NCBI GenBank assembly: GCA_963832725.1
Contig: CAWHVG010000002.1
Location: 310,001 to 374,000 of the forward strand
DNA length: 64,000 nt
From: JAEZBP01 sp963832725
Lineage (GTDB): Bacteria > Myxococcota_A > Polyangia > Polyangiales > Sandaracinaceae
Direction of reading: 5' to 3'
In this document: positions 31,452-41,915 of the stretch, in pieces
Position numbering within the stretch: position 1 is the first letter of the stretch
Layout of the letters: the number at the start of each line of letters is the position of its first letter
Made by a program: the position numbers and the translations under genes
The notes under the pieces: generated by a model
Told to the model about the DNA's origin: nothing
What the model saw: only the letters and a program-made list of their open reading frames with translations
Database searches by the model: none

Positions 31452-32196
31452 TCAGAACGCCGAGCCGGACACGGTCGGCAGCTCGAACGAGAACGACGCA
31501 CCGGCCTGGAAGACGCCGAGCTGGGCCAGGTCCGCGAAGCCCCAGAGCGTAACGCCCGCGTTTCCGTCGAAGATGCGTATCCCGAGCTCCGGCCCGAGCG
31601 AGACGAAGTCGCGCCCGATCGTCGCGTAGGTGCGGCCGCCCGAGGTCACGCCCATGACGAGCGACGAGAAGCCAAGCCGGCCTCCGAGCCAGAGCTGCAC
31701 GTGGTCGGCGAGCTGCGGCGCGTAGGCGGCGAAGGCCGAGATCGCGCCGTGGAAACCGTCGCCGAAGCGCGATCCCGTCTCGAGCGCGTCGCCGGCGCGC
31801 GGGCGGAGCACAGCGCCGGGCACGACGGCGCCGGCCTGACCGAGAAGTCCGACCCGCAGCCGCCGGTAGACGAGGAAGAACCGCAGGTTGAAATCCACGG
31901 AGCCGATGGTCCCGGCGTCGAGCCCACCCTGTCCGACCCGCGATCCGCCGAGCGGGTTTCGGGAAGAATCGAAGAAGCTCGCGCTCGGACCGAGGGCGAA
32001 GCCGAACCCGAAGTCGTGCCGCCGGCGGTTCGAAGCGGTCGGCGGCGAGTCGGACGTCACCCGGCTCGCCACGTTCTCTCCCCATTGGCTTCGAGCGAGA
32101 ATCCTTCTGCGCGAGGGCGGTCATCGGGAGCATTCCCCCGATGACCGTCAGCGCCGAGATCGTCCACAGCGCGCGACTCGTCTTGCCCATGCCCAT
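31452..32196 (-). CDS. Porin-like / outer-membrane beta-barrel protein (frameshift at 32099-32103)
   Basis: About 247 residues. The leader from the ATG at 32196 (or 32190) is a cleavable signal peptide ending PMTALAQ. The frame breaks at GAATC 32099-32103; GATC restores AQKDLARSQWGENVASRV. The mature part alternates polar and hydrophobic residues in strands such as VDFNLRFFLVYRRLRVGLLG and VQLWLGGRLGFSSLVMG, and ends with an aromatic residue in SFELPTVSGSAF, as typical outer-membrane barrels do. No specific family recognised. Confidence 0.65.
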
Positions 32197-32292
32197 TCAT
32201 CGAACCCCCGAGAGGGCAGGTTTCGTCCCACGGGCGTGTTGGGGCCACCGAGCGCCCGCAACGAGCTCGCGCTCGAGCCGATGGGAGGAGGC

Positions 32293-32767
32293 ATGCGACA
32301 CCGAGCTCTCGTTCTGATCTTCCTGCTCGCGCTGACCATCCCGCTCGGCGGCTGCCAGGTCGACGCGATCTACACGTACTGCGACGCGAGCACGCAGTGC
32401 GGCAGCCTCGACGTCGAAGGCGCGGCCGACTCGGAGCGACGACGACGATGACGAGGACGACGAAGACTTCGCCGTCGCGCTCTCGTGCGTCCAGGTTCCT
32501 GCGCCGGCCGACCAGAGCAGCGGCGGCGGCAGCTTCTGCACTGTCGCGTGTGGCAGCGACTACGGCTGCAACAACTTCGACCAGGCCGTCCCGACCGGTG
32601 TCTGCCTGCGTTGGACGTCGACAGACACACCGCATTGCTATCAGCGCTGCGTCACGGACAACGACTGTTTCCCGTCCAGCGTCTGTCGCGACGTCGTCGA
32701 CTCCGCGCGGAAGCCCGATGGGAGCGCTCCATCGGGTGTTCGCGTCTGCGTCCCCAATCGCACCTGA
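32293..32767 (+). CDS. Small Cys-rich lipoprotein with Asp-repeat linker (frameshift near 32438)
   Basis: The ATG at 32293 has GGGAGGAGG just upstream. The leader ends in lipobox PLGGC, followed by CDASTQCGSLD. Near 32438 the frame ends in an Arg run (codons CGA). Removing one base instead reads a run of Asp/Glu (DDDDDEDDEDF) and then a Cys-rich domain: FCTVACGSDYGCNNFDQ, HCYQRCVTDNDCFPSSVC, VRVCVPNRT. Repaired length is about 157 residues. The poly-Asp codons are easy to misread or to slip, so this could be an artefact or a slippage site. Likely surface-exposed; function unknown. Confidence 0.6.
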
Positions 32768-32858
32768 GCGGGGTGGCGATTCATCGTGGCGCAGCCGCGT
32801 CGGGGCGAGCGCGCCGGCTGGGCCTCGGCTCACCTCCGAACCGCTGAGCGCCAATCCC

Positions 32859-33446
32859 TCAGCCGTCCACGACGACGCCGAGCGCGCTCAGCGTGTGGAT
32901 GGCGGAGTCCATGGAGAGGCGCAGCTTCCGCACCTTGCAGGTCGCGAGATCGACGGCGGCGCCCGTCGTGCCTCGGAGATCGGCGCCGCGCAGGTCCGCG
33001 TGGCGGAAGATGGTGCCGCGCAGATCGCTGCCCGAGAAGCCGGCGTCGCGCAGCGTGGTCTCGGAGAAGTCGGCCTCCGAGAGCTTGCAGTCGACAATCG
33101 CAATCCCCGCCAGGCTGAGGCCGACGAAGGACGCGTAGTCGAGGTTGCACTCGGCGAACGCGAGCTCGAGCCCGAGCTGATAGCAGTCGGCGAAGCCCAC
33201 GCCGCGCAGCCGGCTCTGCTCGAAGCGGACGGTCCGCAGCTTGGTCCCGACCACCTTCACGCCCGAGAGCTCGCAGCGCTCGAAGCGGCAGTCCTCGAAG
33301 ATCGCCTCCGAGAGGTCGGCGCCCGTCAGCGTGCAGTCTTCGAAGCGGCAGTCCTCGAAGCGGCAGCGCTTCAGCGACGCGGTCGACCAGTCTTCGCCGG
33401 CGAAGGTGCTCGCGGCGTGCTCGGATCCGGGCTCGGGGGCGCTCAT
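32859..33446 (-). CDS. Pentapeptide-repeat protein
   Basis: A 195-residue protein from the ATG at 33446 (MSAPEPGSEHAAS). An upstream in-frame extension to 33536 looks like leader shadow. From about residue 20 it is a run of A(D/N)LxF-type pentapeptides (CRFEDCRFEDCTLTGADLSE, FEDCRFERCELSGVKVVGTK), forming a right-handed quadrilateral beta helix. This resembles the QnrB/McbG-like group with CxFxxC ladders. Some relatives protect gyrase; others have unknown scaffolding roles. Monocistronic, intact. Two other pentapeptide proteins lie in the T6SS island about 5 kb away. Confidence 0.8.
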   Translation of the reverse strand: MSAPEPGSEHAASTFAGEDWSTASLKRCRFEDCRFEDCTLTGADLSEAIFEDCRFERCELSGVKVVGTKLRTVRFEQSRLRGVGFADCYQLGLELAFAECNLDYASFVGLSLAGIAIVDCKLSEADFSETTLRDAGFSGSDLRGTIFRHADLRGADLRGTTGAAVDLATCKVRKLRLSMDSAIHTLSALGVVVDG

Positions 33447-33590
33447 GACACGCGCTGATATCACGACCGCGGCAGCGCGTGGGCTCCGACCCCTCTGCCG
33501 GTGTCGGGCCTCGTAGCGAGAGCTCGTCACGACCATGCACGAGCCGCCGCCCGCGGAGGGCGTGTGCGCGACGTCGGAACCCGCCGCGGC

Positions 33591-34592
33591 TCAGACCCAG
33601 CGGTGCTCGCGGTACCAGTCGAGGCTCTTGCGGACGCCGTCTTCGAGGGGGACGGTCGGCGTGTAGCCGAAGTCCTCGCGGGCGGCGTCGTGCACGCAGG
33701 TCCACGCCTCTTGGGCGCCCATCTTCGCCTTCTGCCGGTTGAAGAGGCGGGGCTTCTTGTCGAACTTGGTCGCGAGCTCGCCGCCGAACGCCGCCACGTC
33801 GACCAGCATCTCCGGCAGGTCGAGGGTCCGCACTCTCCGGCCGCTGGCGTCGACGATGGCGTTCTGGAACGTCTCCCAGGTGATCGGCCGGCCGTCGCAG
33901 AGGAAGTAGCCGCGCCCCTTCGTGCCCTCGGCGCGCGCGGCCTCGACAATCGCCCGCACGCAGTCGTCGACGTAGATGGCCGAGAACCAGCGCCGGCGGT
34001 TGCCGAAGAAGACGTTGCGACCCTTCTCCACCTCGCGGAAGAGGTTGAAGTAGTCGACGTCGCCGGGGCCGTAGACGCCACCCGGCCGGACGATGGTCCA
34101 GGGCAAGGCGTCGCCCATCGCCTCGACGACCTGCTCCGCCTCCAGCTTGCTCCGGCCGTAGTGCTCGATGGGGCGCCGCGGGTCGCTCTCGCGGTGCGGC
34201 CGGGTCGGCGTGGAGGGGCCGTAGCACGTCAGCGAGCTGACCAGCACGAAGCGCTTCACGTCCGGGTGGGCGCGCTGCAGTGCCTCGAGGAGGTTGCGGG
34301 TCGGCATCACGTTCGCCCGCTGGAAGTCCTCGTAGACGACGCCCTTGGTCGCGCCGGCGACGTGGAAGACCCAGTCGGGCTTCTCCTCGCCGACGACCTC
34401 GGTCAGCCTCTCGACGTCGCCGTAGTCGGCCACGACCGAGCGCCCTTCGTCCGGTGCAGGCGAGCTCTTGCGGCGGATGGCCACGACGTCGGCCCCGGCG
34501 GCCAGCAGGGCCTTGCGGAGGTTGCCCCCGATGAAGCCGCTGGCGCCCGTGATCAGGGCCCGCCCCTCGATGGATTCGTTCAGAACCGTCAC
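33591..34592 (-). CDS. NAD(P)-dependent epimerase/reductase (extended SDR)
   Basis: A 333-residue extended short-chain dehydrogenase. The start is a GTG at 34592 (VTVLNESIEGRALITGASGF). The Rossmann motif is TGASGFIGG. The catalytic pair is in HYGRSKLEAE (YxxxK), with the upstream Ser in VLVSSLTCYGPS. TIVRPGGVYGPGD is the typical substrate-site strand. Acts on a nucleotide sugar, flavonoid-like or lipid ketone substrate; specificity cannot be read from the sequence. Divergent from the VgrG gene at 34692, with 99 bases between the starts, so both promoters must lie there. Confidence 0.85.
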   Translation of the reverse strand: MTVLNESIEGRALITGASGFIGGNLRKALLAAGADVVAIRRKSSPAPDEGRSVVADYGDVERLTEVVGEEKPDWVFHVAGATKGVVYEDFQRANVMPTRNLLEALQRAHPDVKRFVLVSSLTCYGPSTPTRPHRESDPRRPIEHYGRSKLEAEQVVEAMGDALPWTIVRPGGVYGPGDVDYFNLFREVEKGRNVFFGNRRRWFSAIYVDDCVRAIVEAARAEGTKGRGYFLCDGRPITWETFQNAIVDASGRRVRTLDLPEMLVDVAAFGGELATKFDKKPRLFNRQKAKMGAQEAWTCVHDAAREDFGYTPTVPLEDGVRKSLDWYREHRWV

Positions 34593-34691
34593 GGGGCGGG
34601 TTTTGGCGGGTGACGATGCGATCCGCAAGGCCCGGGCGGGGTAGACACCGCCCGGGGCGCCAGCGTAGCCTGCCAGCTGGGAGGTGAGACG

Positions 34692-37080
34692 GTGGGGACG
34701 CGACTTTCGGACGGGCTCTCGAGCGTCGAATTTCACCTCGAAAGCGACGCTTTCGGTGGCAGCGAGGCTCGCCTCTCGGCGCTGACCGTGTACGAGGCGC
34801 TCGGGGAGCCCTACGGCGCCGAGCTGGGCGTGACCGTGGCCGAGCGCGATTTCGACGGCGCGCGCGTGCTCGGAAAGGACGTGGTCGTCACGGTCGAGCG
34901 GCAGGGCGGCGTGACCCGCCGGCTGACCGGCATCGTCCGGGAGGTGCGCGAGGGCGAGCAGGCGACCGGCGAGGGGAAGGTCGAAGAGGCCACGCGGCTG
35001 AGCGTGGTCGTGGTCCCGGCGCTCTGGATGCTCAGCCGCCGGCGCGACACCCGCATCTTCCAGGACATGACGGTCCCCGACATCCTCGACGAGGTGCTGA
35101 ACGGCGCCCTCGGGCCCTACGGTCGGGAGATCCGCAGCTCGCTCCGCGCCACGTATCCGACCCGCGAGTACTGCGTCCAGTACCAGGAGACCGATCTCGA
35201 CTTCGTCCACCGGCTCATGGAGGAGGAAGGCATCTTCTACACCTTCGACCACGAGGGTGACGTCGAGGTGATGGTCCTCGTCGACGACAACGACGCGTGC
35301 ACGCGCATCGAGGCGCCGGACGGCGGGGTGGTCTCCTACCAGCCGCACAACATGGTCATCCGCGTCGCCGAGCCGGTCCACCTGGTTCAGCGGCGCACGC
35401 GCACGACCACGACGAGTGTGGTCCTCGGCGAGTGGGACTGGACCCGGGCCACCATGCCCTTCCGCTACGAGCAGCGCGGGGAGGACGCGCTCGGTCGCGA
35501 CCGCGAGAGCTACGAGCACGGCATGGGGCGCTCGCTCACGCTGCACCAGTACGCCGGCACCGCCTACGGGGCCGAGGACGGCGGCACGCAGAAGGGTCTA
35601 CGCCTCGAGGCGCACCAGCGCGACAGCGTGACGCTGGAGGGCATCGGTCGGGTCGTCGCGTTCGCGCCCGGCGCCATCTTCACGCTCACCGGACATCCGA
35701 CGCTCGGCGTCGACGGCGACTACCTCGTCGTCCGGGTCGTCCACCAGAACCAGGCGGCGGAGACGCTCCTCGGCGCGAGCGACTCCGAGGCGGCCGAGCA
35801 CTACCACAACCGCTTCGAGTGCATCCCGACGGGCCGCCCCTTCCGCCTCCGGCGCGCTACGCCCAAGCCGCGCGTCACGGGCATCCAGACGGCGGTGGTC
35901 ACGGGGCCGTCCGGCGAGGAGATCCACGTCGACGAGCACGGCCGCATCAAGGTGCAGTTCCACTGGGATCGGCTCGGGCAGAACGACGAGAAGAGCTCCT
36001 GCTGGATCCGCGTCGAGCAGGCCTGGGCCGGCTCGGGCTGGGGCTTCTGGTACGTGCCCCGCATCGGCATGGAGGTGGTGGTCCAGTTCGTCGACGGCGA
36101 TCCCGATAGGCCCCTCGTCACCGGCTGTGTCTACGACGGCGCGAACGCCACGCCCTACGCGCTGCCCGATGAGAAGACGAAGAGCACCATCAAGTCCAAT
36201 AGCTCGCTCGGCGGAGGCGGCTTCAACGAGTTCCGCTACGAAGACAAGGCGGGAAGCGAAGAGATCTACACCCACGCGCAGAAGGACTACAACGAGGTCG
36301 TCGAGCACGATCACACCACGCTCGTCCACCACGACCAGACCAACACGGTCGACAACGATCAGACGCAGACCATCGGTCACGACCAGACCGAGACCGTCCA
36401 TGGCGAGCAGGAGATGACGGTCGACGGAAAACCGCACGGTCCATGTCAAAGGCAACTTCGACGAGACCGTCGACGGGACCGAGACGCGCCATGTGAAGGG
36501 CGATGTCACCGAGACCTTCGACGCCAACGAGACGCGGACGATCACCGGCAACGTCACGGAGACCATCAGCGGCAACGAGACGCGGACGATCAGCGGCAAC
36601 CATGACGAGACCATCACCGGGAGCCACTCGCGGACCACCACGGGCAGCTCGACCGAGTCGGTCACGGGCTCGCTCTCTCAGACCGTGACGGGTGGGATCA
36701 CGACGACGACGCCGGGCACCTACGACATCACCGCCACGGGCGGCTACAAGGTCACGGCCGCGGCGGGCATCAAGCTGATGGCGCCGGGAGGGCTCCAGAT
36801 CATGGCGCCGGGCGGCGTGACCCACATCGACAAAGAGGACTCCTGGCTCGGAAGCTCGCTCTTCAAGGCGAGCTCGTTCTCGGGCTCGCTCTTCGCGCTC
36901 AAGGTCGGAGTCACCGAAGTAGTCCTCGCGGATACGATGATGAAGATGGGGGTCGTCGGGATGGCCGTCGAGCAGGGGGAAGCCGAGAAGAAAGAGGCGA
37001 AGGCGAAGGTGAAGTCGTTGGCAGTGAAGCTCTGGAAGAGCCTGAAGGTCGATTTGACGTCCTGGAAGCAGCAGGGTTGA
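34692..37080 (+). CDS. vgrG: VgrG, T6SS spike protein (frameshift near 36430)
   Basis: About 795 residues from a GTG with GGAGGTGAG upstream. The gp27-like part has RDTRIFQDMTVP, YCVQYQETDLDFVHRLMEEE, then VTGPSGEEIHVDEHG and IKVQFHWDR. The gp5-like core is GMEVVVQFVDGDPDRPLVTG. The needle starts about residue 525 with HDHTTLVHHDQTNTVDNDQT, breaks where a run of three A became four (near 36430), and continues as TETISGNETRTISGN repeats to about residue 690. The last 90 residues (from DKEDSWLGSSLF) are unlike the other VgrGs: a hydrophobic segment, then a Lys/Glu-rich helix. This tail is probably a cargo-binding or toxic extension. First gene of the second T6SS island. Confidence 0.88.
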
Positions 37081-37099
37081 GAGACGCTGCGTAGCATCC

Positions 37100-39734
37100 A
37101 TGCGAGGTATCAAGCCGTTCAAGCTGGGCCTGATCGCCAGGCCTTTCGAGTGGGGACGCCGATATCACCTTGGGGTGTCGGTGCTCGGCTACTTCCCCTT
37201 CGAGCCCCCGGACCAGCTCTTCGCCGACGTCGAGATGTGGCCCGAGCTCGCCGAGAAATCCTGGGCCAGGACCTGACCATCGACGTCGGGATCCCGAAGT
37301 CGCGTGCCGAGTTCTTGGTGATGGGGAAGGCCTACGCGCCCGGGAAGAAGCCGACGGCCACCTGTCCCGTGCGCGTCCGGGTGGGCTCGCTCGAGAAGTC
37401 GCTCTACGTCGTCGGTGATCGCTACTGGCGGCGCGGCGTGCCGACGCAGCCCGAGCTCTTCACCGAGATGGAGCTCTCGTGGGCCAACGCGTTCGGTGGG
37501 GAGGGCTACGACAAGAACCCGCGGGGCAAAGGCTTCGCGCCGGTGAAGGGGGAGACGGGCGTGGAGATCCACGCGCTGCCGAACCTCGAGGCGCCGGGAC
37601 GGATGCTCACCTCGCCAAAGGAGCGCCCGGAGCCGGCGGGCTTCGGTCCCCTCGAGTTCGTCTGGCCGCAGCGCTTCTCCATGTCGGGCACCTACGACAA
37701 GCGCTGGATGGAGACGCGCTTCCCGGGCTTCGCCGAGGACATGGACTGGCGCATCTGGAACATGGCGCCGGCCGACCAGCAGCAGGAGGGCTTCTTCACC
37801 GGCAGCGAGCAGCTCTTCTTCGAGAACATGCACCCGGAGAAGCCGCAGCTGACGGCGACGCTGCCGAACATCCGCGCGCGCAGCTTCGTCACCCGCCACG
37901 ACGACGACGCGAAGGCGCTCCACGAGGTCGAGCTGCGGCTGACCACCCTGTGGCTCTTTCCCGACGTCGAGCGTGGCGTCGTGATCTTCCAGGGCGCGAT
38001 CCCGGTGCAGGAGGACGACGCGGCCGACATCGACGTGGTGATGATCGCGGCGGAGCGCCCGAACGCACCGCGCACGATGGATCACTACCGCGAGGTGCTG
38101 GCGAAGCGCCTCGACAGCGAGCGGCTCGAAGAGACGCTCAACGACGCCGACCTCGTCCCGCCGGAGCTCGCCGGGCTGGGCTCCGAGATCGATCACCACA
38201 TGAAGCTGACCTCCGTCGAGGGCCTGCGCGCCAAACGCAAGCGGATGGCGGCGGCGGCGGACATCGACGCGGCGCGGGCGAGGGTGGCCGAGTTCGGCCT
38301 CGACCCGGACGAGCACGCCCCGGGCCCGCTCCCCCCGGAGGACGAGATCCCCGGGCCGAGCGAGGTGGCGGCGTTCGTGAAGAAGAAGCGCGCGCAGATG
38401 GAGGAGGTGCGCGCGGCCGCCGAGAAGCGTCAGCAGGAGGCGATCGAGGAGGCTGCCGCTTTCTACGCCGAGGTCGGGCTCGACTTCGACGAGGTCCGGG
38501 AAGAGATGAAGACGCCGCATCGCGGCCCGCCGGATTTCTCGGCCGAGGCTCACCGCGCGCGTTTCCGCCAATGGGCGGAGGAAGCCAAGGCTGCGGGTCA
38601 GCCCGCCGAGGAATTCGAGGAGTACGCTACCAGCGAGAAGCAGTGGGAGCAGTGGACCAGCTTCGAGGAGCGCTTGCGCGCGACCTACCGTGCGTACGCC
38701 CACTTCCAGAAGCCCGCGCCCGCGCGCGAGGACGGGGACAAGGCGGCGATTCGAGCGGCGGTGCTCGCCGGGGAGAGCTTCGCCGGGAAGGACCTGACGG
38801 GCCTCGACCTCTCGGAGCTCGATTCTCTCGGGCGCGAGCTTCGATGGCGCGTTCATGGAGTTCCGTCTCGCTCGAACGTGCGAACCTCAGCGGCGCGAGC
38901 TTCCGCGGGACGGTCCTCGCCCACGCAACGCTGGCCGGCGCGAACCTGAAGGGCGCGTGCTTCGCGGGAGCCAATCTCGGCAAGGCACGCCTGATCGCGG
39001 TGGAGAGCGGCGGCGACGTCGACCTCACGGGCGCGCAGCTCTGGGGCGCCAACCTCACCGGCGCCGATCTGAGCGGCGCGAAGCTCGACGGCGTGACGCT
39101 CCTCGAGGCGGTGCTCACGTCGGTGAACCTCTCCCAGGCATCCGGGACGCAGCTCTTCTTCCACAAGACGCCGCTCTCGGGCGCGCGACTCACCGGCGCC
39201 GTCTTCAAGACGTGTGCGTTCATCGAGGTGGACGCGCGCGGGGTGGACTTCGGCGGCACGAACCTCGAGGACACCGCGTTCGTTCGCGCGCAGCTCGACG
39301 GCTGCTCGTTCGTCAACGCGCAGATGACCGGGGCTCGGATGGCGCTCGAGACCTCGTCGCGCGAATCCGACTTCAAGGGGGCATGCTTGAACAGGGCGAA
39401 CCTGCGCGGCGTGATGCTCGAGAAGTGCGACTTCTCGGGTGCGCAGCTCAACGGCGCGGACCTCAGCGAGGCCAAGCTGGCCGGCTCGCGCCTCTATCGG
39501 ACGGTCGCCCACGAGTCGATGTGGGTGAAGGCCGACCTGAACGGGGCTTTCATGGTGTCGGCCGACCTCTTGCGCGCGAACCTGCAAAAGGCGGACATTC
39601 GCGCCGCGGACATGCGCGGCGCGAATCTCTACGCCGCCGACCTCGCGCTGGTTCGTTCCGACGCACGCACCAACGTGCAGGACGCCATCCAGCTCAAGGT
39701 GCGCTTTCGGCCGATGCGGGAGGAGCCGACGTGA
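37100..39734 (+). CDS. DUF2169 - pentapeptide-repeat fusion, T6SS accessory (three frame breaks)
   Basis: About 877 residues. The ATG at 37100 starts MRGIKPFKLGLIARPFEWG, the DUF2169 N-terminus. The frame breaks near 37257 (one A missing in GAGAAATCC), at GATTC 38821-38825 (GATC restores DLSGASFDGAF), and near 38867 (an extra C). All three repairs give an exact multiple of three. DUF2169 occupies about 1-340 (ELSWANAFGG, MSGTYDKRWMETRFPGFAED). A helical, charged linker (about 350-520) follows. Pentapeptide repeats run to the end (ANLTGADLSGAKLDGV, ANLRGVMLEKCDFSGAQLNG). DUF2169 proteins load DUF4150 effectors onto VgrG; the pentapeptide helix may be a scaffold. Confidence 0.82.
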
Positions 39735-40782
39735 ACCGCGAAGAGCTCGGCGCGGCGGTGGAGCGCGGGGAGGCGATCCGCGAGGTGGATTCTATCGCGG
39801 CAGGATTCTCCGGCCTCGATTTGAAGGGCGTCATCTTCGAGCGCGTCAACATGGCTGGCGCCAACCTCGCCGGTGCAGACCTGCGGGAGGCGCTCCTGGT
39901 CAGCGTCGACCTCTCGGGGGCGAACCTGACGGGGACCTCCTTCCGCATGGTGCAGGCGCACGATTGCCGCTTCGACGGCGCGACTCTCCAGAGCGCGAAC
40001 CTCGCCGTCGCGCAGCTCACGCAGGGGTCCTTCCGGGCCGCCGACCTGACGGGCGCGGATCTCGAGATGACCTCGTTCGTCGAGTGCTCGCTCGCCGGCA
40101 CCCGCTTCGCCGGCGCGCGGATGGAGCGGGCGAACATCGCCAACTGCGACACGACGGCCATCGATTCGTCGCAGACCCACCTCGAGAAGACGATCTTCGT
40201 CGCCGCCGACATGACCCGCGCCGTCCTGCAGGGCGTGTCGTTCGACAAGGTGGTCTTCCTGCAGAGCGTGTTCACGGGCGTGGTGCTCGCCGGCCGCCAG
40301 CTCAACTTCGTGACCTTCATGGGTTGCGACCTCACCGGCGTGGATTCTCGCGCGCGGATTTCACGCAGAGCAACTTCACCCATGCCAACATGGTCGCCGC
40401 CGAGCTCGACGGGGCCCAGGCGACGAGCGCGATCTTCGTCGGCGCCAACCTCGGCAACGCCTCGATGAAGAAGGCGACGCTGAAGAGCGCGCTCTTCGTG
40501 GACGCCGAGGTCAGCGGCGCGGACTTCGGGAGCGCCGACCTCCGGCAGGCCATCTTTCACCGCGCCACGTGCCGCGGGACCCTCTTCGAGGGCGCGAACC
40601 TTCGCGAGGCGGATTTCTCCCACGCGAAGCTCCCGCTCGCGAACTTCAGCGGCGCGGACCTCTACCGGACCAAGCTGCACTGCATCGAGGAAGACCGGAC
40701 CCTCTTCGGCCCGCAGCGCGCGCTCGCGCTCGGCACCGACGAGGAGCTGGCGAGCGCGGAGCGCTTCGAGCCGAAATACTGA
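39731..40782 (+). CDS. Pentapeptide-repeat protein of the T6SS island (frameshift at 40343-40347)
   Basis: About 350 residues, nearly all pentapeptide repeats. A GTG at 39731 overlaps the upstream stop (GTGA). Repeats such as ANLAGADLREALLVSVDLSG and GADFGSADLRQAIF form a long beta-helix. One base is missing at GATTC 40343-40347; reading GATCTC or GATTTC restores GVDxSRADFTQSNFTHAN. It is paralogous to the C-terminal half of the upstream fusion. In several bacteria pentapeptide proteins sit between DUF2169 and DUF3540 genes, and a structural role in effector loading is presumed, not proven. Confidence 0.8.
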
Positions 40783-40838
40783 TGGCCCCTCGGCTCGATG
40801 CCGTGGGCTTGGTAGTCTGTCGAACGAGGAGGAGCGAG

Positions 40839-41489
40839 ATGGAGGCTGTGGCAGCGAAGTTGGACGTCGACGCCGTCGTCCAGGAAGTGGGCATCGTCGC
40901 CGACGACTGCGACGCCCGCGATCTCGCGGTGCTCACGTCGCACGGTCGCTATCGCGCGTCGGTCGCGTTCAGTTGCCTCGTCGAGCCCTCACCGGGTGAT
41001 CGCGTGCTCTTGGCCACCACGCTGGGCGGTGAGGCGTTCGTTCTCGCCGTGCTGGAGCGGTCGAGCGAGGCGCCGGCCGTGATGCGCGTCGACCGGGACA
41101 TCCAGCTCCGCGCCGACGGACGCTTCCGGGTCGCGGCGACGGAGGGCGTCGACCTCACGACGCCGAAAGAGATGAACCTGGTGTCGGGGGAGCTCTCTGT
41201 CCGCGCGAAGCAGGGCCGCTTCGCCATCGACGCGCTCACCCACCTCGGGCGCATGGCCCACGTCGACGTGGAGCAGGTGAAGGGCTTCTTCCAGATTGTC
41301 GACCACGTCGCCGAGCGGATCTCGCAGACGGTGAAGCGCTCCTATCGCTTCGTCGAGGAGCTCGACGTCACCCGCGCCAACCAGGTCGATGTTCGCGCGG
41401 AGGGCAACGTGAACGTGCGCGGCCGCAACACGGTCGTCAGCGCGGAGCAGCTCGTGAAGATGGACGCCGAGCAGATTCATCTCGGCTGA
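40839..41489 (+). CDS. DUF3540 family T6SS accessory protein
   Basis: A 216-residue protein. I chose the ATG at 40839 because GAGGAGGAG lies five bases upstream. An ATG at 40782 overlapping the previous stop would add 19 poorly typical residues. The N-terminus has a strand-rich OB-like part (SCLVEPSPGDRVLLATTLGG) and the rest resembles the beta-helical base of VgrG needles (DVRAEGNVNVRGRNTVVSAE). DUF3540 proteins occur only in DUF2169/DUF4150/VgrG clusters. Exact role unknown; probably part of spike-effector assembly. Intact. Confidence 0.78.
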   Translation: MEAVAAKLDVDAVVQEVGIVADDCDARDLAVLTSHGRYRASVAFSCLVEPSPGDRVLLATTLGGEAFVLAVLERSSEAPAVMRVDRDIQLRADGRFRVAATEGVDLTTPKEMNLVSGELSVRAKQGRFAIDALTHLGRMAHVDVEQVKGFFQIVDHVAERISQTVKRSYRFVEELDVTRANQVDVRAEGNVNVRGRNTVVSAEQLVKMDAEQIHLG

Positions 41490-41501
41490 GGGGAGGCGGT
41501 C

Positions 41502-41897
41502 GTGTTCGCGAACTCGCAGATGATGGGCATGGACCTCGGCTTCCCCGACGTCTGCCTCACGCCGACGCCGGCCGGGCCGGTGCCGATCCCGTATCCGGAC
41601 ATCGCGATGGGCCCGACCGCGGTGCCCTCGCAGGTGAAGGTCTTCTACTTCTTCACACCGGCGCACAACATGGCCACCACGACGCCGCTGACGAACGGCG
41701 ACAACGCGGGGGTCGCCACGGGAGTGGCCTCCGGCATGGTGATGGGCCCGTCGAGGCACCTCACCGCGGCGTTCACGATCCTCGTCGGCGGCATGCCCGC
41801 CACGCGCATGACGAGCGTGTCGCTACAGAACAGCACCAACTGCCCGGGATGCCGCATCGTCCCGAGCCAACCGCGCGTGCTCTTGCTCGCTCCGTAG
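41502..41897 (+). CDS. DUF4150 (PAAR-like) spike-tip protein
   Basis: A 131-residue single-domain protein from a GTG preceded by GGGGAGG. Typical features are PDVCLTPTPAGPVPIPYPD, the GVATGVASGMVMGPSRH loop and CPGCRIVPSQPRVLLLAP at the end. PAAR-like DUF4150 proteins cap the VgrG trimer and puncture targets. Unlike the fusion at 8651-9943 this one has no toxin, so the cargo may be carried by the neighbouring VgrG tails or by a separate effector. Lies between DUF3540 and a VgrG gene on the same strand. Confidence 0.88.
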   Translation: MFANSQMMGMDLGFPDVCLTPTPAGPVPIPYPDIAMGPTAVPSQVKVFYFFTPAHNMATTTPLTNGDNAGVATGVASGMVMGPSRHLTAAFTILVGGMPATRMTSVSLQNSTNCPGCRIVPSQPRVLLLAP

Positions 41898-41915
41898 TCG
41901 ATCGGGGGAGGACCC